A DNA stretch of 33,104 bases from a virus: positions 1 through 33,104 of IMG/VR virus record IMGVR_UViG_3300027708_000206; one strand, given 5' to 3'. Each line of letters begins with the position of its first letter. The first letter of the stretch is position 1. Shown piece by piece: positions 7,082-16,077 of this stretch. Both the position numbers and the translations under genes were made by a program. The notes under the pieces were generated by a model, which searched no databases, had not been told where the DNA came from, and was given only the letters and a program-made list of their open reading frames with translations.

Positions 7082-9670
7082 TTATATATTCTTATTTCCC
7101 GCTAATCCAAAAAAGTTAGGCACTCTGAAATTAGTTGAATCTATTCTCAAAGGAGAACTTTGGCCCGCAAAAAGATTGTAATAGTTATAAAGATAATAAC
7201 TACAAACATCTAATCTTTCGGCGTCTGATAAATATCTATTATACATCAGAATATCAAAATAATTAACTTTAGTAACTTTATCATTTGACGAATTTATATT
7301 TCCTATCTGCAAAGTGGTTACAGAAGAAGTCGTAATCAATTCAGAAACATCGCAAAAATAAGTACTAACTAAAACATTATTTATTAAAACCCTATAGGAA
7401 GTCCCACTTCGATTGATATTTATAAGCAATGGATAATAAGATGTGGAATTAGTAATAGACTTGCCAAAAGATACTTGATTTGTGGGGCTATTTAAATAAG
7501 TAGCCACAAATTTCTTGTTTCTTAAAGGATTAAAAAAAGCGCTAAATCCAAAATTTTCGCTTTGATAAGAATAATTTGGAGAAGTTAACTTTTTAAACGT
7601 CAAATTAACAGCTGTTGTATTTTCAGTTCCGGTAGTGTACCAGTCTAATATCTTAGTGTTAAAAATTGATGCGTCTGTAATAGCTGGAAATTCCAAACTA
7701 ACTAATAAAAAGATATCAAAATTAGCAGTATTAAAAGTATCATTATTAGAGGTTGTGAATGACTTAGTTGAAAATTTTGTATCTGCAAAAGGTAAACATT
7801 TTAAAGCTGTTGAATAATAGTTGCTATTAAATGTGGGTGTGTCAGTCAAAATGAAGCTGTTGGTAGTAGCGGGACTAAAAGAATTCCAAGTGGTTCCAGC
7901 AGCTAAATCGAGCGCTCTAAATTGAATATTATCGACAGGCAAACTATTACTTAATTTTTTTATGTTCGTTGGTAAAGGTACGTTATTGGTAGTTAAAAAA
8001 CATTTTGTATTAGCATTTGTTTTTATTACTTTTCCGGGAGATGTTTTAGTGGGGGTGGGGATAGTATTGAAAGAAATATGTGGGGTAGCGGCTGATTTTG
8101 CGTTGAGTATAACGCCGAAATCTCCTTGACTAACCAACACAGAGTTAATCACGTTAGGGGTGCTTGTGCTATTAAAAAAGCATAATAAATTATTAGATCC
8201 GCTTTCTCCATACCCAGCGGAAGGAGTCGTGAATGTAACATTATAAAGAGCCTGCGGACCAGAAGAATTATCTTGAGAGCTGTAACTATCTCCCAGCCAA
8301 GTCCTCATTCCATTGAAAGAAATTATATCTAAAGCATCATTTCCATTAACTGCATAATTTGCTGTAGTAACGCCGGGAGGATTTTCTAAATCTCTCATGC
8401 TATTAATCGTAATAGTTGATACGTTGCCGCCTAATCCAAATTGCAAAAGCCCACCTCTTGATCCTCCACCGCCAGCATTGATATTAGATTGAAAATCTTT
8501 TATAAAATAATAATTTAAATCAGTAAGCGAAAGTGTATTGACCAAAGAAGTTAAAGATAAATTAAAAATATCTCCACCATTACTAGCTTGATTTTTTTCT
8601 TTTGATGCGCCCCATTCCATAACGCCACCATTACCACCTACAGAATAAAAGTTTACATTTTTAGGTATATAAAAATTTATATTTGTACCATTAGAATCGC
8701 CAGTTAAATTATTAAGAGAACCTATTAAATTGACCGCATAAGTAGAGGCTTTAGAAGCTTTAAAAGTTGAACCTTGAGAAAAATAAACATTCACTCCAGA
8801 ATACAAAGCGAAATTGGTACCGCCAAATTTCTTTATAGAAGAAAAAAGATCAAAATCCAAATAAATACCAAGATCAATATATACATTAAGTCCTGTTTTA
8901 TTTATTTTTAAATCAATTGGCGTGCCAGAATATCCATTTAAAACTTCTTGCGACAAAACTGGAGACGATGTTTCGACACCGCTAGCATAAATACTTATAC
9001 CGGTATGAGAATTAGTTGTTGTATATAATCTTGAATAGTAAGTGGTATCCGCTATTAAATTATCTTTTACGGTATAATTTAAAAAAGTTTCTTGAAAACC
9101 ATTAAAAGTAGCGTATTTTGGAGAGTTATTTTGGTTTTGCCCTACAGGAATAGAATAACTATTCACAAGCGTAGAGAAATTAGAATTACTCGCTATATCA
9201 AGAGTATAACCAGTAATGAAATAATTATTTAAATTATTAGTTCCAGTTGGAGGCAGCCAATAAAATTGTAATTTAGGAATTCCATCTGATCTGTCTTTAT
9301 AAGCATAAAACGCTCTTGGATATCCTCCGGTTATATCGGTGAATCTATTGCCCGTAATAAATACGCTGATATTGCCGCTGGGATCAACAGACGAATCTTC
9401 AGTGGAAGCTGAAGAAATAGTTAGTATTCCACTTTCTTGAATGTCAGAAATCGTTTGTAAAGAAGGATTGTACTCTAATTTTACAGTTTTACTACTTCCC
9501 GGAGATAAAGTAAAAGATGAAGAATCCGTTAAAAAAGAATTTTGATTATCAAAACTTAATCCATAAATCACGTTAGAATTTCCGCTGTTAAATATTTCAA
9601 CAGGATAAGATACGCCGAAACCAGTAAAACAGTTTCCGATATTTTTGCCTGTTGAATTTACATATATCAT
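7082..9670 (-). CDS. Multidomain adhesin-like tail protein (Ig-like, FN3, LamG)
   Basis: 862 residues. Residues 1-105 resemble an ASH/HYDIN-type Ig domain (EIFNSGNSNV..., FTLSPGSSKTVKLEYNP, ending in the ITGNRF type strand). Residues about 115-235 look like fibronectin III (YWLPPTG...YSRLYT). The centre (about 250-540) is beta-rich with Gly-rich loops such as GGNGGVMEWG and AGGGGSRGGLLQFGLGGN, as seen in some phage receptor-binding tips. Residues about 650-850 resemble a LamG/concanavalin fold ending in the typical SDAERLDVCSYYLYNYYN helix. It overlaps the upstream gpM-like gene by ATGA, so the two are probably translationally coupled. Insertion of an adhesin between M and L is unlike lambda. 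Inferred role: side fibre or glycan-binding component at the tail tip. The exact function is not recognised. Confidence 0.65.
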   Translation of the reverse strand: MIYVNSTGKNIGNCFTGFGVSYPVEIFNSGNSNVIYGLSFDNQNSFLTDSSSFTLSPGSSKTVKLEYNPSLQTISDIQESGILTISSASTEDSSVDPSGNISVFITGNRFTDITGGYPRAFYAYKDRSDGIPKLQFYWLPPTGTNNLNNYFITGYTLDIASNSNFSTLVNSYSIPVGQNQNNSPKYATFNGFQETFLNYTVKDNLIADTTYYSRLYTTTNSHTGISIYASGVETSSPVLSQEVLNGYSGTPIDLKINKTGLNVYIDLGIYLDFDLFSSIKKFGGTNFALYSGVNVYFSQGSTFKASKASTYAVNLIGSLNNLTGDSNGTNINFYIPKNVNFYSVGGNGGVMEWGASKEKNQASNGGDIFNLSLTSLVNTLSLTDLNYYFIKDFQSNINAGGGGSRGGLLQFGLGGNVSTITINSMRDLENPPGVTTANYAVNGNDALDIISFNGMRTWLGDSYSSQDNSSGPQALYNVTFTTPSAGYGESGSNNLLCFFNSTSTPNVINSVLVSQGDFGVILNAKSAATPHISFNTIPTPTKTSPGKVIKTNANTKCFLTTNNVPLPTNIKKLSNSLPVDNIQFRALDLAAGTTWNSFSPATTNSFILTDTPTFNSNYYSTALKCLPFADTKFSTKSFTTSNNDTFNTANFDIFLLVSLEFPAITDASIFNTKILDWYTTGTENTTAVNLTFKKLTSPNYSYQSENFGFSAFFNPLRNKKFVATYLNSPTNQVSFGKSITNSTSYYPLLININRSGTSYRVLINNVLVSTYFCDVSELITTSSVTTLQIGNINSSNDKVTKVNYFDILMYNRYLSDAERLDVCSYYLYNYYNLFAGQSSPLRIDSTNFRVPNFFGLAGNKNI

Positions 9671-11655
9671 AGCGATAGTAGCGTTTTAAAATAAACATCA
9701 GATGGTAAATAACCTTTGAATTCGAACATCTTAGTTGTTACAGTGTGGCAATCTTTAAATTTATATGTATGATTCCATTCTGGACAATAAACATTTATAG
9801 TCTTATTATAAGGTTCAGGCAAATCAATTTCAAATATTTTAAATCCAGCCTTCTGATCTAAAAATTTCAAAAGCGCAGACGTTTCTTTGTCCGAACGATC
9901 AGAAAAGTTGTAACTTAATTCTAAAATGTTTTTATTTATTCCATTTTGTTGGTAAGATGGAGCGGAATTATCCAGTTCGTTCTTTAAGAATCTAGGAGCC
10001 AACTGGATAGAGTAATCAAGATCAGGTTTAAAATAAAATTTAGTAGTATATTTAGAATAAACTCCTGTTGGCGAATTATATTGTGAGATGGGAGCGTTTA
10101 ATCCGGCGCCAGTGTACCAATACCAAGTATTATTTGGTTTAAAAAATACAACATCACCTTTAGAAGAGGAAGTGTTTGAATCGTAATTTTTGTATCCAGT
10201 AACAAGAAATCCTCTGTAATCAAGCGAAGAATCATAAGGAGAACGGCAATTTATGGTTATGGAATTTAAATTACTGTTGACAGATTTAGATTCTAATGTT
10301 TCAAAATATATTTTGGCATTATCTTTATATGGATAAAATAATTTAATATCTACATTTTTATAAGAATCAAAAGGCGTTTCGGGAACAGCCTGAAATGAAT
10401 TCTGAAAAAACCCAGCAAGCGCGGCGCTTTGTTTATCAGTCAAGCCATCATACTTCAAAGAAAAAGTGCTGATTAAATTATTTATGTTAGTGATTGTATT
10501 TACGTAATAACCATCACCATAAGATGTTTTAAGAGCTTTTGTACTAAAATTTGCGGAGCAGCCGTATGTTTTGTTAAAAAGAGAATCTATATTCTTATTT
10601 AAAAAAGTTGAGCCTACTAAATTAATAGGACTATATCGATAATCAGAAGCTAAAAAAGCATCAGATGCGATATACAAACCATTTTGATTAGTAAAGTGTT
10701 TATTAAAAAGATATTTTTCTATCTGTATGATTTGATCGTCCGTTAGCGTTGTATCTATTCCGATTATTTCATGATAAGAAATATTGCTGCCATCAAAATT
10801 ATAAAGACCACCAATATACTGATCTGACGCTGAAGCGTGACTTCTTGCTGACGCACCAATCTGTAAATCAATCGCTCCTGTATGAAAATAATTACAATTA
10901 GCATTTAATACTTCATAACCATTATCTCTGATTCTTAAATTATTAGTGGTGTTGTTTTTTACTATAGAAATAATAGATTTCTTTTTAATCAGCTGTGATG
11001 ATGAAAATTTTGTGTTTAAAGATGGATTCAAAGATCCTTGCCCATCAACTACTAAACTTTGAGATTGCGATAAAGCTCCGATATTAGAATTAACTAATTG
11101 AGAATTATCTCCATAAACTCCAAAAAAACCGCTAGAAGTATAAGAGCCATTTGGATTATTATTATTTGTTTCTATAATGCATGATTGATTAGGATATGCG
11201 CTTGCAGAAGTTTTATAATCACCTTTGTATAAACTATTAAACTCAAAAACAACAAACCAATTTCTATCTTTATTGCTATAGGGAATATTAAAAGAATTAT
11301 AAAATAATTGATTTTGAGTAAAATTAGCTTCAACGTTCGAGGCTGTAAAATCTAAACTATTTTTAGTAAAATTATAATAAGGCTTATCAAGATTTGCATA
11401 AATAGATAAATTTTCTGTAGAATGATTTGGCGCAGAATTATACCAAGTTGACACGTAACCTGACGAATCAATTGCTAAATTGTTGCGATTATCGATGTTA
11501 AACCAAGCGAATAATCCCGTGCCCACTCTTGTTGGATAAATTGCGTTTCCTGTATAATATTCATAATCTACAAGATCGTATTTTTGATAAGACGTTCCTG
11601 TATTGAATAGAGAAATATTTGCTACTGATAATTGGCTCGCTAAATATCCAGTCAT
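9667..11655 (-). CDS. LamG domain fused to tandem gpM-like tail-tip domains
   Basis: 662 residues. Residues about 45-320 look like a concanavalin/LamG domain (FAWFNIDNRNNLAIDSSGYV near the start, LTDDQIIQIEKYLFNKHF at the end). Residues about 365-480 carry a gpM-type signature (TSYGDGYYVN, then SLKYDGLTDKQSAALAGFF). A second related unit lies at about 545-662 (LAPRFLKNELDNSAPSYQQ, LELSYNFSDRSDKETSALL, ending in the MFEFKGYLP type strand). Lambda gpM is only about 109 residues and sits between H and L in tip assembly; this gene has the matching map position before L. Inference: it forms the tube-to-hub adaptor and displays a glycan-binding module. The gpM call is by motif pattern and order. 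Confidence 0.68.
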   Translation of the reverse strand: MTGYLASQLSVANISLFNTGTSYQKYDLVDYEYYTGNAIYPTRVGTGLFAWFNIDNRNNLAIDSSGYVSTWYNSAPNHSTENLSIYANLDKPYYNFTKNSLDFTASNVEANFTQNQLFYNSFNIPYSNKDRNWFVVFEFNSLYKGDYKTSASAYPNQSCIIETNNNNPNGSYTSSGFFGVYGDNSQLVNSNIGALSQSQSLVVDGQGSLNPSLNTKFSSSQLIKKKSIISIVKNNTTNNLRIRDNGYEVLNANCNYFHTGAIDLQIGASARSHASASDQYIGGLYNFDGSNISYHEIIGIDTTLTDDQIIQIEKYLFNKHFTNQNGLYIASDAFLASDYRYSPINLVGSTFLNKNIDSLFNKTYGCSANFSTKALKTSYGDGYYVNTITNINNLISTFSLKYDGLTDKQSAALAGFFQNSFQAVPETPFDSYKNVDIKLFYPYKDNAKIYFETLESKSVNSNLNSITINCRSPYDSSLDYRGFLVTGYKNYDSNTSSSKGDVVFFKPNNTWYWYTGAGLNAPISQYNSPTGVYSKYTTKFYFKPDLDYSIQLAPRFLKNELDNSAPSYQQNGINKNILELSYNFSDRSDKETSALLKFLDQKAGFKIFEIDLPEPYNKTINVYCPEWNHTYKFKDCHTVTTKMFEFKGYLPSDVYFKTLLSL

Positions 11656-11659
11656 AATT

Positions 11660-13357
11660 TTACCAGTTTAGTTGTTTGATTTGTTTCGCTAAAATTGAGC
11701 AATATAAATCATAGCCAGTGCTGTTCATATGTGTGTCATCGGCAGCTAGAGAAGGAGGTATAACTCCACTTACAGAAACGTGATTGGCGTCGTCAGCGGT
11801 CCAAGTTCCTCCCCGACTTACTACATAACTCTGAGCTTGATTTAAAAATAAAGATCTCGCATCAAACCAATACCGAGGAAATGCAGCGGAAATTAAATTA
11901 TTCTGCAATCGCCAATAGTTAACTAGACCATTATAATTATAAATGTTCTGCCCAAACATAGGCAAAATCATTATTTTTTTATTTTTTACTGGAATAAAAT
12001 CAATCATTCCTTGTAATATTTCTATATTTGAATTGTCTGTTGAAGGATTAGATCCTTGTCCATTAGTGCCGACCCAAAAAATTGAAGAAAATTGATTAAG
12101 ATTTAATCCGGTATCGGGATCTATATATTTTGGAGATATAAGATTTGGAGAAGTTGCCGATACAGATTGTCCTGCGTTATTTCTGGTGAAAGTGTAAGTT
12201 GGAGTAGCGGAGGTTCTTTGTAAAGTTCCATCAACGCCATTTACATTTACAGGAATACTAGACGGTCCAAATTGTAAAAAATATAATCCACTATAAAAAC
12301 TTGGCGATGATAAAGCTACTGAAACAGGAGTCGTATCAGATGGGATAGTATTAGATGTAAAAACTCCGCTTATAGCCGCTCCGCCTTGTCTTGCGGCAAT
12401 TTGAAGCGACCTTTCTGAAGTAACACCTTTATTAGAAACTCTCCTTTGTATTCCTAAATCATTTAAAGCGCTAGACAAGCCAGTGCCCATTAATTCAGTC
12501 ATTGAATCTCCCCATTGTGCGATATAAGAATAAGAAGAGGTATCGTTTGATTGGTGAAGGGATTGTCTATTCGGAGCTACAGTTTGTTTAATATTTATAC
12601 TACCTTGCAAGACTCCATTATTAGAAATATTCTGATTCTGAGACATTAATTTACCAGTTATATCAAAAGTATTTAAAAGAGTACCTCCATAATTTTTCAA
12701 ATAAACCGAACAAGTAGAATCGCTGCCGTATATACTAATTAAATTATTAATTAATTTATTCCCTTCGACCCCTAAGCTTTTACTCTTGTTTGTTTTAGCG
12801 ACACGAAAGGGAACGGTAGAGTCATTAGCGAAAAATGGTACTCTATCACATTCTTCTGAATAATTGAAAGTTAAAATATCAGTAAATCCAAAAGACGCAG
12901 TCGAATCGGCGACATACGAATAATCTGCATGGGACACGTCAGTTGTTGCGGGATTTCTACCTTTAGTAAAAAATGTTTGATTAGAAAATGAGTTTTTTGC
13001 ATTTATCGTTCCATACCAATCAAAGGTTGCGCTGACTAAAATGGGAACAAAAGGCTCCACAGAAAAACTTATATTTTTGATATAACAATTATCGATAGAA
13101 ATTCCCGCAAAAGAACAAGGAACTGGATCTTCAGAATTATTTGCCGGAAGTAAATAAGAAGGCAAAGCTCCAGTTAGATAAAATTGAGTATCTAAACTCC
13201 CTATAACTGTATTAGATGGCGCGTATCTCAACAGAGTGCCATCAGATAATAATACTGGTTGTATATTAGTCTGAGCGGCAATTTTAACAGAAGTAGAATA
13301 AAACACTGAATTATTTATTCTGAAATCAATGTTTTCATATTTTATAAATTTGCTCAT
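11660..13357 (-). CDS. Tail-tube-like domain fused to an SGNH/GDSL hydrolase
   Basis: 565 residues. The N-terminal ~240 residues resemble the tube-like proteins nearby: the segment YIKNISFSVEPFVPILVSAT aligns by eye with YLTSFSLSCSVGEVPKTSAS of the 15134-16075 protein. From about residue 275 an SGNH hydrolase begins. Block I is GDSMTE with Ser285, block II Gly311 (NKGVTSERS), block III Asn432 in VGTNGQG, and block V Asp540/His543 in DDTHMNSTGYD. All four invariant residues S, G, N and H are therefore present. SGNH enzymes include carbohydrate and lipid esterases; in phage tails they typically deacetylate surface polysaccharide. Inference: a virion-mounted esterase. It starts by TAATG overlap with the upstream fibre gene. 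The substrate is unknown. Confidence 0.75.
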   Translation of the reverse strand: MSKFIKYENIDFRINNSVFYSTSVKIAAQTNIQPVLLSDGTLLRYAPSNTVIGSLDTQFYLTGALPSYLLPANNSEDPVPCSFAGISIDNCYIKNISFSVEPFVPILVSATFDWYGTINAKNSFSNQTFFTKGRNPATTDVSHADYSYVADSTASFGFTDILTFNYSEECDRVPFFANDSTVPFRVAKTNKSKSLGVEGNKLINNLISIYGSDSTCSVYLKNYGGTLLNTFDITGKLMSQNQNISNNGVLQGSINIKQTVAPNRQSLHQSNDTSSYSYIAQWGDSMTELMGTGLSSALNDLGIQRRVSNKGVTSERSLQIAARQGGAAISGVFTSNTIPSDTTPVSVALSSPSFYSGLYFLQFGPSSIPVNVNGVDGTLQRTSATPTYTFTRNNAGQSVSATSPNLISPKYIDPDTGLNLNQFSSIFWVGTNGQGSNPSTDNSNIEILQGMIDFIPVKNKKIMILPMFGQNIYNYNGLVNYWRLQNNLISAAFPRYWFDARSLFLNQAQSYVVSRGGTWTADDANHVSVSGVIPPSLAADDTHMNSTGYDLYCSILAKQIKQLNW

Positions 13358-15132
13358 TATATTACAGTATAATTTACAGAGCTTGTGATGGTAACTGGGA
13401 CATTTAATCCAGAACCTAATGAGTCATATATTCTATATTGCAAAAGCTGTCCGCTCGCAAATGATGGAGTTCCATTGAAGGAGGTGATTTGTGATATTGA
13501 ATTTTTAGTTAATTGGAAAGAGGCGTAAGCTTTTAAATTTCCACCTACGCTCGGTGGAACTGATCCGCCAGTTGCGGTGATATTTGTAAATCCATCTGAA
13601 GCTACAGTCGCAGGAGTCGTTGCGTAAATCTCAATATATGCAGGATTATTAATTAAAGACACATTGTTAGCGGAAGACATTAATGTGATTTTTTGTATTT
13701 TTCCTGCATAATTTGTAATCGAAAATGGCGATTCTGTATCAAAATTTCCACTTGCTCTGGTGGAAGATCCGTTAACACCTAAAGGATCTATGTAAATATT
13801 TCCAGATCCCGTGAGTCTGGTTTTATAAACTTCAATAAATTTACCTTTGCAGTATGAATTAGCAGTGGTGTAGCTGCCTTGAATATCTAAATTTCCATTA
13901 GTATCTAATGTTAATTCAACAATTGGGCTTGCGCCCAAAATACCATTCTTAACCAAAGCGAAACTATCGGCGTAAGTAGTAGATACGAAATTTCCATATA
14001 AGTTAGCCATCGACCACATTGCGGTAGTATATGTCGGTCCACTTGTCGCTCTTGCTAAAGTAAAAGCGCTTATTCTAGGACCAGTATCTGTTATTGTTTT
14101 ATCAGCAGATACTATAATTTGTGAATTAGTTGGTCCACTAGGACCAGTAGAAGCGAATAAAGCTTGCGTATCTCCAGTGCTAGAAACATGCAAATTGTAT
14201 AATGGAGTAGAAAGTCCCAAGCCCAAATATTTACTGGCGATATCTAAACAAAAAGTATTATCTACACCAGCGGAACTGTTGATAAAATATTTACCATTAA
14301 TTAATCCCACATAAGCTGTGGTATAAGTATTTTTATAACTTTGATAAACGCTGGTGGTATTACTTTGATATCTAGCTGTTTGTCCAGATCCGCTAAGATG
14401 TAATAAATAATTTGGAGTTGTAAAACCAAAACCTACTTTTGGACTATATAAATCATTAATAACATAAACACCATTATGACCGATATTAACGTTGGCGATA
14501 TTATTATAGTTTAAACTTAATACTTCATCTGTTGCGCTCGTTTTTATTTCCGTGTTTGCTGGATCAAAAGTAATAGCGTTATCTGCATTTTTAAACGTTA
14601 CAGTTCCGCCGCTGACAAAAAGACGATCAGTTAAAGGGTTATCAGAATTGTCTATTGCAAAATTTCCACCTGTATCAAATCTGGAAAATTTAGAAAATGT
14701 AGAACCAGAATCGGACGAGTATAAAAAATAAAGATTTGTATCATTAGCGATTTTAGAAAACTGATAATATACATTTGGATCTTGAATGGATAAACCTATC
14801 TGTCTTCCAGAATCAGGAGTGTACATTCGTATTTGGCCTCTACCATTTATCGAATTGACATTATCGGATACGTCAAGAGAAACCAAAGGATTAACATTGT
14901 AAATGCCTACGAATCCATACCCACTCACGCTTAAACCCAAAGTTGAATCGTTGTAGTTGATATTTATTCCGCTAGATGATTTGGCGGTAATAGAATCAAA
15001 TGACTTTGATAATTCTGATAGAGCAATTGAATTATTATTAGCTCCATCTTGGCTAATGATAAGAAAGAGATCTGTAGGACTCGTATTGATACCAGATTGC
15101 GGTGGCAGATTATTTATGTAAATTGGGTCCAT
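13357..15132 (-). CDS. Fibre-like tail protein with repeated G-I/F-G-xx-xP-xx-LHVSG modules
   Basis: 591 residues, rich in Ser, Thr, Asn and Gly. It shows repeated phage fibre-shaft modules such as VGIYNVNPLVSLDVS (about 75-90), VGFGFTTPNYLLHLSG (about 233-248) and LGLGLSTPLYNLHVSS (about 301-316), the pattern usually written GIGTTxPxxxLHVxG. A short collagen-like STGPSGPTN follows. The C-terminal ~170 residues appear beta-rich and could be a small knob. There is no S74 chaperone motif. The start MDPIYINNLPPQSGINT resembles an N-terminal attachment segment. It lies 1 nt after the tube-like gene stop and overlaps the next gene by TAATG. Inferred role: trimeric side fibre. The receptor is unknown. 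Confidence 0.6.
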   Translation of the reverse strand: MDPIYINNLPPQSGINTSPTDLFLIISQDGANNNSIALSELSKSFDSITAKSSSGININYNDSTLGLSVSGYGFVGIYNVNPLVSLDVSDNVNSINGRGQIRMYTPDSGRQIGLSIQDPNVYYQFSKIANDTNLYFLYSSDSGSTFSKFSRFDTGGNFAIDNSDNPLTDRLFVSGGTVTFKNADNAITFDPANTEIKTSATDEVLSLNYNNIANVNIGHNGVYVINDLYSPKVGFGFTTPNYLLHLSGSGQTARYQSNTTSVYQSYKNTYTTAYVGLINGKYFINSSAGVDNTFCLDIASKYLGLGLSTPLYNLHVSSTGDTQALFASTGPSGPTNSQIIVSADKTITDTGPRISAFTLARATSGPTYTTAMWSMANLYGNFVSTTYADSFALVKNGILGASPIVELTLDTNGNLDIQGSYTTANSYCKGKFIEVYKTRLTGSGNIYIDPLGVNGSSTRASGNFDTESPFSITNYAGKIQKITLMSSANNVSLINNPAYIEIYATTPATVASDGFTNITATGGSVPPSVGGNLKAYASFQLTKNSISQITSFNGTPSFASGQLLQYRIYDSLGSGLNVPVTITSSVNYTVI

Positions 15133-15133
15133 A

Positions 15134-16075
15134 TTAATTTATAAGGTAACCTTTATACCCTAGTTTTACACTTAAAAACTGATCTGTTGTTGAACTAAAT
15201 TCTTGCGATACTAATTTCATGTTAGATAATGAAGCGCTAAAAATAGTTGGAGGATTATTTACCTTACCTAATCCTATAGGTCCAGCGGGAGTTGATAAAA
15301 TGTTATTTCCAACGGCAGCTATCTGATCAGCAAGAAGTGTACCTTTTATATTAACGGCGAAACTCACGTCTGTATCTGATGTAATTTGATCGTAAATTGT
15401 TGTTACTTGATAATCATCAATGTCCATATTTACTGACGCATTAATTTCTATAGGCATTTCGGCGAGGACTTCCACGGGGATGTAGCTTATTTGATTTGTG
15501 GGGCCGCTCGGACCCGTTGGGCCCGAAGCAGGAGCATTTTGCAAGGCGTAAATAGGTTTTTTAGGGCAATTTATTTGATAATCAAAAGAGGTAATTCTGT
15601 TTGTGGTTGATCCGTTGCATGTCAAACTTATATCTTTTATTTGCGGAACTGACACATAAGGTCTGGGTGCATTTCCTGAATTAGAAAGACCCTTACCAAA
15701 ATCTCCGAAGACTTGTATGGAAGCGCTGGTTTTAGGAACTTCCCCAACTGAACAACTGAGTGAAAAACTAGTTAAATAACCCTTAGTAAATCCAATACAC
15801 CTGTTGTTATAATGAATGCTTCCGGCTAAACTTGATGCGGTTTTATCAGCTTTTTCGCCGGTATAATTTAAAAACGGTTCATTATATAGCAAATACTTAC
15901 TAACGGTAACTTGACCATTTGGCACTTGCGCCATCACCTGTTTATTGTATCCAACGCCGATAGTATTTATCGCCGAATAGTTAACAGTGTATCCGCCATT
16001 AACAGATAGAATACCAGAAAGGTTTGCGCCATTAAGGTAGAACTGTTGCTCATTATTTGTAATTCCGCCTTTCAT
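15134..16075 (-). CDS. Tail-tube-like protein (minor tube/distal tail-like)
   Basis: 313 residues. The segment GYLTSFSLSCSVGEVPKTSA (about 99-118) is strikingly like GFINEYTFDATVGQIPKASI in the major tail protein (27330-28679), with shared G-x-x-x-x-(F/Y)-x4-VG-x-(V/I)-PK-(T/A)-S. The N-terminus (FYLNGANLSGILSVNGGYTV) and C-terminal beta strands fit a tube-protein or distal-tail-ring fold. It lies directly after the tape measure gene (2-nt gap), where siphophages often encode the distal tail protein. A Pro/Gly-rich insert, GPTGPSGPTN, sits near residue 185. Inference: forms a ring or terminal tube segment between the tube and the hub. The fold assignment is by eye only. Confidence 0.55.
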   Translation of the reverse strand: MKGGITNNEQQFYLNGANLSGILSVNGGYTVNYSAINTIGVGYNKQVMAQVPNGQVTVSKYLLYNEPFLNYTGEKADKTASSLAGSIHYNNRCIGFTKGYLTSFSLSCSVGEVPKTSASIQVFGDFGKGLSNSGNAPRPYVSVPQIKDISLTCNGSTTNRITSFDYQINCPKKPIYALQNAPASGPTGPSGPTNQISYIPVEVLAEMPIEINASVNMDIDDYQVTTIYDQITSDTDVSFAVNIKGTLLADQIAAVGNNILSTPAGPIGLGKVNNPPTIFSASLSNMKLVSQEFSSTTDQFLSVKLGYKGYLIN

Positions 16076-16077
16076 GA

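Noticed and set aside
11660-16075. Diversity-generating retroelement target among the fibre genes
   Set aside because: No reverse transcriptase gene and no template/variable repeat pair was seen in the window.
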